Source: Acidobacteriota bacterium (GTDB lineage: Bacteria > Acidobacteriota > Thermoanaerobaculia > UBA5066 > Gp7-AA6). From it: a stretch of DNA of 50,112 nucleotides. Of this stretch, positions 23,832 through 31,739 are shown one piece after another. Position numbers and translations under genes: made by a program. The notes under the pieces were generated by a model that did not search any database, was not told where the DNA came from, and worked only from the letters and a program-made list of their open reading frames with translations. The stretch covers positions 1 to 50,112 of the forward strand of contig DAHUXD010000001.1 in the NCBI GenBank assembly GCA_027307335.1, given 5' to 3'. Numbering within the stretch: the first letter of the stretch is position 1; each line of letters begins with the position of its first letter.

Positions 23832-24827
23832 TCACGCGAGCGCCGCGAGCTCGGCGCGCACGTCGGCGAGCGTCTCGCGCGGCGGCCCGGCCGCCGCGCG
23901 GAGCCTCTCGAGGCGGGAGGCGTAGGCGCCGACCCGGGCGGCCGCTTCGTCCCGCCGGGTCGCGGGCACGCGGCGCTCGACGGCGTCGACGCAGGCCGGG
24001 TAATCCTCGATCCGGCGGCAGACCAGCAGGAGATCGCATCCCGCGGCGCTCGCGCGGACGCAGCGATCCGGGAGATCCCCGAACCCGGCGAGCGCCCCCA
24101 TCTCGAGGTCGTCGGAGAACGTCGCGCCCGTAAAGCGCAGCCCGCCTCGGAGCCACCGGGTGGCCACATCGGGAGAGAGCGACCCCGGCGTTCCGTCCGG
24201 CCCCGCCGCGTGGGAGACCATGACGGCGCCCGCGCGGTCCATCAACGTCCGGAACGGCTCGAGATCCCGGATCTCCTCCACGGGGTCGCGGGGGACGATC
24301 GGCAGCGCCGCGTGCGTGTCGAGGGTCGCGCGGCCGAGACCCGGAAAGTGCTTGAGACATCCGCCGACGCCGCGTGCGTGCAGGCCGTCGAGGAAATCCC
24401 CCGCCGCCCGCACGACCTCCTGCGGGTCCTCGGACGCGCAGCGCTCCCCCAGCACGAGCGAGCCGGCCCCGGGCACCGCGCGGTCCACGACCGGGGCGAG
24501 GTCCACGTCGAAGCCGAGCCGCGCGAGCATCGCCCCGGTCGCGAGTCCGGCCCGGCGCGCGCCGCCCGAATCCGCGAGGCGCCGCAGCGCCGGCGCCGGC
24601 GCCACGAGGGCTCCCAGCCGGTCGACCGGCCCTCCCTCCTGATCGACCAGAAGATGATCGATGCCGAGGCCGCGCAGGTCCCTGACGAGGCGGTCCAGCC
24701 CGGCGAGGCTCTCGAGGTTGCGCCGGAAGAGGATCACGCCCCAGGGGGGCGCGGCGGACAGGATCTCGCGCTCCCCCGCCGAGAGGCGGGGTCCCTCGAG
24801 GCCCACCCCGAAGAGGCGCGCGGTCAC
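23832..24827 (-). CDS. nagZ: Family 3 beta-N-acetylhexosaminidase
   Basis: NagZ-type GH3 enzymes release GlcNAc from cell-wall muropeptides. The 331-residue product has the loop carrying the His/Asp acid-base dyad (KHFPGLGRATLDTH, residues about 160-173), which fits the GH3 NagZ pattern KH-F/I-PG-H/L-G...D-S/T-H. The nucleophile segment is TFSDDLEMGAL. No signal peptide is visible, so it should act in the cytoplasm. GTG 24825-24827 overlaps the mutS stop as GTGA, so expression is coupled to mutS. Confidence 0.92.
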   Translation of the reverse strand: MTARLFGVGLEGPRLSAGEREILSAAPPWGVILFRRNLESLAGLDRLVRDLRGLGIDHLLVDQEGGPVDRLGALVAPAPALRRLADSGGARRAGLATGAMLARLGFDVDLAPVVDRAVPGAGSLVLGERCASEDPQEVVRAAGDFLDGLHARGVGGCLKHFPGLGRATLDTHAALPIVPRDPVEEIRDLEPFRTLMDRAGAVMVSHAAGPDGTPGSLSPDVATRWLRGGLRFTGATFSDDLEMGALAGFGDLPDRCVRASAAGCDLLLVCRRIEDYPACVDAVERRVPATRRDEAAARVGAYASRLERLRAAAGPPRETLADVRAELAALA

Positions 24828-27370
24828 TTCCCTCTGAGCCGCTCCTGGAGCGCGGCGAGCAGCGACAGCGCGGCGATCGGCGTCAACTGGTCGAGGTCGA
24901 CGGCGCGGAGCTTCTCGAGCGCGAGCTCTTCGCCGCCGGAGAAGAGCAAGTACTGTCCGGCGCCGGCGCTCTTTCCCTCCCTGCGCGCGAGGATGGGCGC
25001 GCCCTCGACGTCGAGCTCCTGCCGCTCGAGATTGGCGAGGACCTCGCGCGCCCGCGCGATCACCACCTCGGGCAGCCCGGCGAGCTCCGCGACGTGAATC
25101 CCGTAACTGCGGTCGGCCGCGCCCGGGACCACCTTGCGGAGGAACACGACACGTCCGCCGACTTCCTTGACCGCCATCGTCGTGTTGACGACCGCGGGGC
25201 GCACGAGCGCGATCTCCGTGAGCTCGTGGTAGTGAGTGGCGAAGAGGACGAATCCGGCGCGCTCCCGCTCGTCGTGGAGGTGCTCGAGCATCGCCCAGGC
25301 GATCGAGAGGCCGTCGAAGGTGGACGTGCCCCGCCCGACCTCGTCGAGGACGACGAGGCTCCGCGCGGTCGCCTCGCGCAGGATCGCCGCCGACTCGAGC
25401 ATCTCGACCATGAACGTGGACTCGCCCCGCGACAGGTGGTCGGCGGCGCCGACCCGGGTGAAGATGCGGTCGACGAGCGACAGCTCCAGGGCGTCCGCCG
25501 GCACGAACGAACCGGCCTGCGCGAGGAGGACGATGGTCGCGACCTGCCGCAGGTAGGTCGACTTGCCGCCCATGTTCGGTCCGGTCACGAGCTGGATGCG
25601 CCGTTCCTCGGCGAGGTCGGTGTCGTTCGGGACGAAGGGCTCCTCGCGCCGGAGCCGCTCGACGATCGGATGCCGCCCGGCGACGATCCGCAGCCGGGGC
25701 TTCTCCGACAGGCGCGGGCGCGTCCAGCGTCCGGAGCGCGCGACCGCGGCGAGCGAGAGCTGGACGTCGAGCTCGGCGAGCGCCGTCGCCGTCCGCGTCA
25801 CGCGGTCTCCCGCCGCGGCGAGGTCCGCGAGGAGCTCGCCGTAGAGGCGCGTCTCGATCGCGCCGATGCGGTCTTCGGCGCCGAGAATCTTCTCCTCGAG
25901 CTCCTTCAGCGCGGGCGTGACGAAGCGCTCCGCGTTCGCGAGCGACTGCCTCCGGATCCAGTCGGCGGGGACCTTCTCGCGATGCGCCGCGCCGACCTCG
26001 AGCGAGTAGCCGAAGACGCGATTGAACTTCACGCGCACGGAGGCGATGCCGGAACGGCGGCGCTCCTCGGCCTCGATCGCGAGCAGCGCGCCCTGCGCAT
26101 CGCGGCGCAGGCCCCGCAGCGCGTCGAGCTCGGCGTCGGCGCCCTCGCGGACGACCGCGCCCGCGTTGGCGAGGGCGGGAGGATCGTCCGCGAGCGTGCG
26201 GGCGATCCGCCCCACGCAGTCCGCGGTGTCGGGGACGGCCTCGCAGACCGACCGGAGCCGCACCGCCTTCAGGTCCGCCGCGGCGGCGAGCACGCCGGGA
26301 ACCGCCCGGAGGCCCGCGCCGAGCGCCGCCACGTCCCGCGGTCCCGCGGTGCCGACGGCGACGCGCGCGAACCGCCGTTCGAGATCGCCGACGGGTTCGA
26401 GCGCCGCGGCCACCGCCTCCGCCGCATCCTCCCGGGTCACGAGCTCCTCGACGGCGTCCCAGCGCGCCTCGAGCTCGAGCGGATCGAGCGACGGATGCGC
26501 GAGCGTCTCCCGCAGGGCCCGGGCGCCGGGCGGCGTGCGGGTGCGGTCGAGCAGCGCCAGGAGGCTGCGCTCGCGCGCCCCCTCGGTGGACTCGAAGAGC
26601 TCCAGCGTGGCGATCGCCGAGGCGTCGAGCCCCATTCGGGAACCGAACGCGAGCGCCGACGGCGGCCCGACGTGGTCGAGCCGTCCCGGCCGCATCTCGC
26701 GGGCGTAGGCGAGCGCCGCGGCGGCGGCGGCCCGCGCGGGAGGGGCGAAACTCTCGGGCGCCGTCCCCGCCGCCAGACACCCGTCCCACCACGCGTCCGG
26801 CCGCCGCGTCGTCGCGCCGGCCGCCGCCGCGCCCTCGGGCAGGAGGATTTCACGGGGGCGGAGCAGCGCGAGCGCGTCCGCGACGCGGGCCTCGCGGATC
26901 GTGCCGGCGAGGAACCGCCCGGTCGAGAGATCGAGGAACGCCGCGCCCCACTCCGGCTCCGCCGGGCGGAGCGCCGCGAGGTACGAGGGCGCGTCCGGCA
27001 CCAGCGACTCCGGATCGAGCACGGTGCCGGGGGTGACGACCCGCGTGATGTCCCGGCGGACGAGTCCCTTCGAGCCCCGGGCCTCCTCGACCTGGTCGCA
27101 GATCGCGACCTTCCGACCGGCGGCGACGAGCCGCGCGACGTGGTGATCGACGCTGTGGAACGGCACGCCGCACATCGGCGCCTCGATGTCGGAGTCGCGG
27201 TGGCGGCGCGTCAGCGCGATGCCGAGGAGGGGCGCGGCCTCCTTCGCGTCGTCGAAGAACATCTCGTAGAAGTCGCCCAGCCGGTAGAAGAGGATCGCGT
27301 CGGGCACGCGGCTCTTCATCTCGAAGTACTGGCGGAGCATCGGAGTCACGCGCGCGGTGGGGACGCTCAC
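24824..27370 (-). CDS. mutS: DNA mismatch repair protein MutS
   Basis: MutS recognises mismatches and starts repair. The 848-residue product matches the family length. The mismatch-reading motif is DFYEMFFDDA (about residues 32-41; Phe-x-Glu present). The ABC ATPase has Walker A TGPNMGGKSTYLRQ, the signature SRGESTFMVEM and Walker B LVVLDEVGRGTSTFDG, with ATHYHEL as the H-loop. The start is GTG 27368-27370, 8 nt downstream of TATGCT. It diverges from tsaB over 53 bp and is coupled to nagZ. No mutL is in the window. Confidence 0.98.
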   Translation of the reverse strand: MSVPTARVTPMLRQYFEMKSRVPDAILFYRLGDFYEMFFDDAKEAAPLLGIALTRRHRDSDIEAPMCGVPFHSVDHHVARLVAAGRKVAICDQVEEARGSKGLVRRDITRVVTPGTVLDPESLVPDAPSYLAALRPAEPEWGAAFLDLSTGRFLAGTIREARVADALALLRPREILLPEGAAAAGATTRRPDAWWDGCLAAGTAPESFAPPARAAAAAALAYAREMRPGRLDHVGPPSALAFGSRMGLDASAIATLELFESTEGARERSLLALLDRTRTPPGARALRETLAHPSLDPLELEARWDAVEELVTREDAAEAVAAALEPVGDLERRFARVAVGTAGPRDVAALGAGLRAVPGVLAAAADLKAVRLRSVCEAVPDTADCVGRIARTLADDPPALANAGAVVREGADAELDALRGLRRDAQGALLAIEAEERRRSGIASVRVKFNRVFGYSLEVGAAHREKVPADWIRRQSLANAERFVTPALKELEEKILGAEDRIGAIETRLYGELLADLAAAGDRVTRTATALAELDVQLSLAAVARSGRWTRPRLSEKPRLRIVAGRHPIVERLRREEPFVPNDTDLAEERRIQLVTGPNMGGKSTYLRQVATIVLLAQAGSFVPADALELSLVDRIFTRVGAADHLSRGESTFMVEMLESAAILREATARSLVVLDEVGRGTSTFDGLSIAWAMLEHLHDERERAGFVLFATHYHELTEIALVRPAVVNTTMAVKEVGGRVVFLRKVVPGAADRSYGIHVAELAGLPEVVIARAREVLANLERQELDVEGAPILARREGKSAGAGQYLLFSGGEELALEKLRAVDLDQLTPIAALSLLAALQERLRGK

Positions 27371-27377
27371 GGAGTGC

Positions 27378-27384
27378 TAGCATA
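27378..27384. promoter_or_regulatory. Shared divergent promoter core between mutS and tsaB
   Basis: The 7-mer TAGCATA contains TATGCT on minus (8 nt before the mutS GTG) and TAGCAT on plus (40 nt before the tsaB ATG). The same 7-mer sits between uvrB and the PBP gene at 5938-5944. Confidence 0.42.
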
Positions 27385-27423
27385 GCCCGAGGGCGCGCGG
27401 ACTCGCGGCGCCCGCCGACGACG

Positions 27424-28068
27424 ATGATCGTGCTCGCTCTGGACACCGCCGGCCCGCGTCCCTCGGTCGTCATCCGGCTCGCGGACGCGGCCTTCGAGGA
27501 GGCGCTTCCCCGAGACCGCCGCGCCTCCGAGGAGCTCCTGCCCGCGATCCGCCGCGCGCTCGGGCGCGCCGGCATCGGGCTCGAACGCTGCGAGCGCATC
27601 GCCGTCTGCGCCGGCCCCGGCTCCTTCACCGGCGTGCACGTCGGCCTCGCCACGGCCTGGGGACTCTCGCGGGCGCGCGGGATCCCGCTCGAGGCGGTCT
27701 CCACGCTCGAGGCGCTCGCGGAGACCACTCGCGGTTCGGGGACGGCGTCGGTCGCCGCGTTTCTCGACGCGGGACGCGGCGAGCTCGTGGCGGAGCGGTT
27801 CGACCTGACCGGGCCGCGCGCGCGCTCCCTGGCGCCGGCGTCGCGGTGCCGCGCGGATGAGGCCTCGGCCTTCGCCGGCGCCTCGCGAGTTGCGGCCCTG
27901 CCGGAATCGCTCGTCGCACCGGCCGCTCCCCCGCCGCCGACGAGTCTCGCCGCCGCGCTCGCCGCGGCCGTGGCTCGCGATCCCGGCCGCGTCGTGCCGC
28001 TCGACCGGCCCATCCCCGCGCTCTATTCGCGCCCGAGCGCCGCCGAGGAGAAGCGTGGCGCTGCGTGA
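27424..28068 (+). CDS. tsaB: tRNA t6A biosynthesis protein TsaB
   Basis: TsaB is the scaffold partner of TsaD in making threonylcarbamoyladenosine (t6A37) in ANN-reading tRNAs. The 214-residue product has the ASKHA fold start VLALDTAGPRPSVVI and the family motif AVCAGPGSFTGVHVGLATAWGLS. As usual for TsaB, no metal site is visible. It lacks a clear Shine-Dalgarno sequence. Its 3' end overlaps rimI by 14 bp, and tsaB-rimI is a common pair. tsaD is not in the window. Confidence 0.92.
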   Translation: MIVLALDTAGPRPSVVIRLADAAFEEALPRDRRASEELLPAIRRALGRAGIGLERCERIAVCAGPGSFTGVHVGLATAWGLSRARGIPLEAVSTLEALAETTRGSGTASVAAFLDAGRGELVAERFDLTGPRARSLAPASRCRADEASAFAGASRVAALPESLVAPAAPPPPTSLAAALAAAVARDPGRVVPLDRPIPALYSRPSAAEEKRGAA

Positions 28069-28543
28069 GCCCCGGCCCCGCCCGTACCGCATCCGGGCGC
28101 CGGGGCCATTCGACCTCGACGAGATCGCGCGGATCGAGTCGGAGTCGTTTCCGATTCCGTGGAAGCGGGAGTTCTTCGCGAGCGAGCTCGCGGAGCCGCA
28201 CCGCTACCTCCGGGTTCTCGCGAGCGAGGACGGATCGGAGCCGCGCATCGGCGGCTATGTCTTCGCGGTCGCGCTCTACGAGGAGTTCCACATCAACAAG
28301 ATTGCGACCGACGCGCGCCTGCGGCGGCTGGGCTACGGGCGGCTGCTGCTCGAGGACGCGCTCGCGCACGCGCGCGCGGCCGGCGCCTCCTCGGTCACGC
28401 TCGAGGTGCGCGTCACCAACGGCGCGGCCCGAGCGTTCTACGGTTCCTACGGATTCACGGACGCTTACCGCCGCCGCGCGTATTACCAGGACGGCGAGGA
28501 CGCGATGGTTCTCGTCCTGCCGCTCTCGTCCCGCGGCGGCTGA
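28055..28543 (+). CDS. rimI: Ribosomal-protein-alanine N-acetyltransferase-like GNAT
   Basis: This 162-residue GNAT protein acetylates N-terminal amines in the RimI family (S18 in E. coli). Its fold shows FDLDEIARIESESFPIPWKREFF, the acetyl-CoA site NKIATDARLRRLGYGRLLL and the C-terminal motif NGAARAFYGSYGFTDAYRRRAYY with the catalytic Tyr region. GTG 28055 has AGGAG just 4 nt upstream and lies inside the end of tsaB. Homology starts at about residue 10. Whether S18 (rpsR, 9943) is its substrate cannot be told from sequence. Confidence 0.88.
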   Translation: MALREPRPRPYRIRAPGPFDLDEIARIESESFPIPWKREFFASELAEPHRYLRVLASEDGSEPRIGGYVFAVALYEEFHINKIATDARLRRLGYGRLLLEDALAHARAAGASSVTLEVRVTNGAARAFYGSYGFTDAYRRRAYYQDGEDAMVLVLPLSSRGG

Positions 28544-28562
28544 AATGGCCTCTTTGGGTCGG

Positions 28563-28591
28563 TTGAAAGACCCCGGACGGGCGGCTAGACT
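28563..28591 (+). promoter_or_regulatory. Sigma-70-type promoter of the DUF465-psd-pssA operon
   Basis: TTGAAA (28563-28568) and TAGACT (28586-28591) are spaced by exactly 17 bp, the best complete promoter in the window. The transcript start should be near 28597, giving a leader of about 60 nt before the SD AAGGAGG of DUF465. This lies in the 114-bp gap 28544-28657. Confidence 0.65.
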
Positions 28592-28657
28592 TAGGCCGTG
28601 ACTCGCCTCGCCCCCTCTTTCCCCGAGCACAAAGCAACCACAAGGAGGATTGACCCG

Positions 28658-28879
28658 ATGGAACACGGGAACAGCGCGATTGCCGTGACCGACCCGGAGT
28701 TTCTCCGCCTCCGCGAAGAGCACCGACATCACGAGGAGCGTCTCCATCAATTGGCCGGCAAGTCCCGTCTCTCCGAGGACGAGGAACTGGAAGAGAAGCG
28801 CCTGAAGAAGGAGAAGCTCCTTCTGAAAGACCGCATGGAAGCGATCGCCCGCCATCGCCGAGAGGAGCTTCCCAGCTGA
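28658..28879 (+). CDS. DUF465 (YdcH-like) small helical protein
   Basis: The 73-residue product is almost all charged helix: FLRLREEHRHHEERL, then SEDEELEEKRLKKEKLLLKDRMEAIARH, the hallmark LKKxKLxLKD motif of DUF465/YdcH. Such proteins are predicted helical hairpins of unknown function. ATG 28658 has an AAGGAGG 8 nt upstream. A GTG at 28598, 6 nt after TAGACT, would add 20 poorly conserved residues; I prefer the ATG. The stop overlaps the psd start as CTGA. Confidence 0.85.
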   Translation: MEHGNSAIAVTDPEFLRLREEHRHHEERLHQLAGKSRLSEDEELEEKRLKKEKLLLKDRMEAIARHRREELPS

Positions 28880-29511
28880 GGGTCCCCATCGCCCGAGGGG
28901 GCTGGGCCTTCATTCTTCCACCGCTCGCCACCGGGCTGGTGGCCGCGCTCACGGGCCATCCGCTGGCGGCGGGCGTGTTCTTGGGAGCCACGCTCTTCCT
29001 CCTGCAGTTCTTCCGCGATCCCGAGCGGCGGCCCCAGGGCGGCGAGGACACGATCGTGTCGCCGGCCGACGGCACCGTCCTGTCGATCGGGGACGCGACG
29101 GAGTCCCCCGCGGGCGCCCGGCGCCGCCTCTCGATCTTCATGTCGGTGTTCAACTGTCACGTCAACCGCGCGCCGGTCTCCGGCCGGCTCGGCGACTACG
29201 TGTACGTCCGGGGCTCCAAGCGCGTCGCGTACCACGACAAGGCGTCGCTCGAGAACGAGCAGAACCGCATCACGCTCGTCACGGCCGCCGGTCCCGTCAC
29301 CTTCAAGCAGATCGCCGGCGCCCTCGCGCGCCGCGTCGTCTTCTACCCGCGGGTCGGCGACACGCTCGTCCGGGGACAGCGCATCGGCATGATCCGGTTC
29401 GGCTCGCGTTGCGACCTGTTCGTGCCGGACGGCGCGGAGGTGCTCGTGAAGATCGGGGACAAGGTCAAGGCGGGGCTGACGGGCATCGCGCGCTGGCCGC
29501 GCGGAGGCTGA
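28876..29511 (+). CDS. psd: Phosphatidylserine decarboxylase proenzyme (short form), apparent CTG start
   Basis: Psd makes phosphatidylethanolamine from phosphatidylserine. The 211-residue product is the short pyruvoyl type: PFILPPL-like start (AFILPPLATGL), PADGTVLSI, FNCHVNRAPVSG, and the self-cleavage site FGSR (Gly176-Ser177), whose Ser becomes the pyruvoyl group. Family members begin near MRxPIAREGW; here that stretch (RVPIARGGW) follows CTG 28876-28878, with GAGGAG 8 nt upstream and overlap with the DUF465 stop as CTGA. No ATG, GTG or TTG lies nearby; GTG 28939 would remove the first conserved helix. pssA follows directly. Confidence 0.9.
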   Translation: MRVPIARGGWAFILPPLATGLVAALTGHPLAAGVFLGATLFLLQFFRDPERRPQGGEDTIVSPADGTVLSIGDATESPAGARRRLSIFMSVFNCHVNRAPVSGRLGDYVYVRGSKRVAYHDKASLENEQNRITLVTAAGPVTFKQIAGALARRVVFYPRVGDTLVRGQRIGMIRFGSRCDLFVPDGAEVLVKIGDKVKAGLTGIARWPRGG

Positions 29512-29512
29512 C

Positions 29513-30259
29513 GTGGCCCGCCTGTCGCGCGAGCGGCTCTCCCGCGGGCTCTTCATCCTGCCGACGCTCTTCACGGTCGGCAACCTGTTCTGCGGCTACC
29601 TGTCGATCTGGTGCACCATCCGGGGCACGTTCGAGATCGCGGCGGTTCTGATCGTCGCCGCGGCGGTTCTCGACGCGCTCGACGGTCGTATCGCCCGGAT
29701 GACGAACTCCACCTCCGAGTTCGGCGAGGAGTACGACTCGCTCGCCGACCTCGTCTCGTTCGGCGTCGCCCCGGCCGTGCTCGCCTACTCCTGGGGACTC
29801 GCCGACTTCGACCGCCTGGGATGGATGGCCTCGTTCCTCTTCGTCGTCTGCGGTTCGATGCGGCTCGCGCGGTTCAACATCCAGACGCACGTCGTCGACA
29901 AGCGCTACTTCGTCGGGCTCCCGATCCCCGCGGCCGCCGGAACCGTGGCGACGATCGTCCTCGCGACGCCGGAGCGCCTCGTCTCCCGGATGTGGATGGC
30001 GGGCCTGCTCGGGCTCACGTTTCTCCTGTCGTTCCTGATGATCTCGACGATCCGCTACCGCTCGTTCAAGGACCTCGACCTGAAGCGGCGGCGTCCGGCC
30101 TGGATCCTGCCCGCGATCGCGATCGCCTTCATGGTCATCGCGTACCGGCCCGAGCTCGCGCTCGCGACCGTCGTGCTCGTCTTCGTGGCGTCGGGACCCG
30201 TCGGCAAGCTCGTCGGGTTCTTCCGCCGCCGCGAGCCGGTCAGCCCCGCTTCGCCTTAG
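29513..30259 (+). CDS. pssA: CDP-diacylglycerol-serine O-phosphatidyltransferase
   Basis: This integral membrane enzyme makes phosphatidylserine, the substrate of Psd, and the two genes are 1 bp apart. The 248-residue product has the CDP-alcohol transferase signature DALDGRIARMTNSTSEFGEEYDSLADLVSFG (D-x2-D-G-x2-A-R ... D-x3-D, about residues 55-85). About seven hydrophobic segments follow the short N-terminal helix. The start is GTG 29513. The last 20 bp overlap the convergent DUF3142-like gene. psd and pssA together suffice for PE synthesis from CDP-DAG. Confidence 0.95.
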   Translation: MARLSRERLSRGLFILPTLFTVGNLFCGYLSIWCTIRGTFEIAAVLIVAAAVLDALDGRIARMTNSTSEFGEEYDSLADLVSFGVAPAVLAYSWGLADFDRLGWMASFLFVVCGSMRLARFNIQTHVVDKRYFVGLPIPAAAGTVATIVLATPERLVSRMWMAGLLGLTFLLSFLMISTIRYRSFKDLDLKRRRPAWILPAIAIAFMVIAYRPELALATVVLVFVASGPVGKLVGFFRRREPVSPASP

Positions 30260-31739
30260 GACCGGACCTCGACGGCCGCGCGGGCTCCGGCGGCGGCGCC
30301 GGCTCGATCCAGTCGCCCGCGACCTCCGGCCCGGCGGCTGCGACGGCATGGACGCGGTACCGGCAGCAGGACTTGGGAAGGGCGCCCCTCGCGACGATCC
30401 GCGCCGGCGTCACGGTCTCGTGCGGGGCGACCAGGGTCTCGAACAGGCGCACCACCGTCGCGCGTCCCGGGGTGACCGGTCGGCCCGCCGCGTCGTAGAC
30501 CTCGTAGCGGTCGAAGCCCCCGACCTGCACGTCCGCCGGATGCGCGGGCGCGAGGTCGATCTCCACCCAGTTGTCCACGCGGGAAGCCGTGGACGCGTGC
30601 GCCGAGCGGTTGGCGAGCTCGACCGCGATGGCATTGCGCCCGGCCGAATCGACGGAGGCCTCGAGCGCCGGCGCGAGCGCGCGCCCGAGCAGCACGTCCG
30701 CAAACGCCGCGAGCTCGAACAGGCGCTCGGTCTCGGAGGCGCCGCCGAAGAGCAGCGCGCGGCCGAGGGCCCAGCGCTTGCCCGCCATGTTCGAGCCGAG
30801 CTGGAAGAGCATCTCCGAGATCGCCGGCAGCCGGAAGGCGAGTCGGTCTCCCGGCTGCAGCACGAGCCCGTCCTGCCGGACGGGAGAGCGGGCGGTCAGC
30901 GTGAAGGCCCAGATGGCGGCGTCGTTGACCGAGAGGTCGTTCTCGAAATCGAAGCGGGGGCTGCCCGAGAGGGGCTCGATCAGGCGCTCGGGGACCTCCG
31001 GCGGCGGCTCCGCGCCGGCCGTCAGGGCGCGGCCCGTCGGGCGCGTGTCGTAGCCGGCCCACCACGGCCGGTGGAGCGCGTCGGTCGCGATGGGGTCGAG
31101 CCGCGCGCCGACGCCGAAGACGACCGCGAGGAGAGCGTCCGCCGCGCCGAGAAGCGGCGCGACCTTCTTCCGGTCCTCCTCGGACGACGGCAGAGAATGG
31201 AGCGAGATCGAAACGAAGATTCCCGGGGGCAGGCCGCGCCGCAGCGCAGCCACGAAGGCCGCGTATCGCGCCGCTCCCGCCGGCGTGAACGCGAAGTCGA
31301 GGTGCACGCCGATGATCCGGCCGTACGAGCCGTCCGAGACCGCGCGGGAGAGCGCGGTTGCGGCGGCCCGCGCCAGCGGGTCGGGGTCGGGTCCTGCGGC
31401 GGCGCTCCACGCGGCCTCGAGCGACGCGTCGGGCTCGACCACGAGCACGACGGGAACCCGCAGAGGTTTCGACGGAGGCGACGAGCCGTGGAAAGCGTCG
31501 GGACCGGCCGCCGCGCCGAGGCGCCCGGCCTCGACGAAGACGGCCGCCGCACCGATCGGCTCGAGGGAGGCGTCGAGCCCGGCGTCGCGGGTCGCGGCGG
31601 GATCCGTCAGCCAGATCACGTCGCCCTTCGGCGGCTTCGGCGCGGCAGCGGCCGCGCGCGGCGCCTCGCTTCGGCACGCGGCGGCGATGGCCAGGACGGC
31701 GGCGAGCGCCAACCCGCTCGGCGAACGAAGCGGCTTCAC
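30240..31739 (-). CDS. DUF3142-like lipoprotein
   Basis: The 499-residue product has a lipoprotein signal peptide (KPLRSPSGLALAAVLAIAAAC, lipid Cys about 22). The mature part resembles DUF3142 proteins: a TIM-barrel-like segment YGRIIGVHLDFAFTPAGAARYAAFVAALRRGLPPGIFVSISLHSLP, with a later WWAGYDTRP block. The last 200 residues look like a beta-rich module ending in a Pro/Lys tail. GTG 31737-31739 overlaps the sensor-kinase stop as GTGA, so the lipoprotein is translated in step with the kinase. DUF3142 function is not established; a periplasmic partner for the kinase is a guess from context. Confidence 0.72.
   Translation of the reverse strand: MKPLRSPSGLALAAVLAIAAACRSEAPRAAAAAPKPPKGDVIWLTDPAATRDAGLDASLEPIGAAAVFVEAGRLGAAAGPDAFHGSSPPSKPLRVPVVLVVEPDASLEAAWSAAAGPDPDPLARAAATALSRAVSDGSYGRIIGVHLDFAFTPAGAARYAAFVAALRRGLPPGIFVSISLHSLPSSEEDRKKVAPLLGAADALLAVVFGVGARLDPIATDALHRPWWAGYDTRPTGRALTAGAEPPPEVPERLIEPLSGSPRFDFENDLSVNDAAIWAFTLTARSPVRQDGLVLQPGDRLAFRLPAISEMLFQLGSNMAGKRWALGRALLFGGASETERLFELAAFADVLLGRALAPALEASVDSAGRNAIAVELANRSAHASTASRVDNWVEIDLAPAHPADVQVGGFDRYEVYDAAGRPVTPGRATVVRLFETLVAPHETVTPARIVARGALPKSCCRYRVHAVAAAGPEVAGDWIEPAPPPEPARPSRSGPKAKRG

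Noticed and set aside
28598-28657. GTG 28598 as a leaderless start for DUF465
   Set aside because: It sits 6 nt after TAGACT, which fits the pattern, but the added 20 residues are not like the family, and AAGGAGG precedes ATG 28658.
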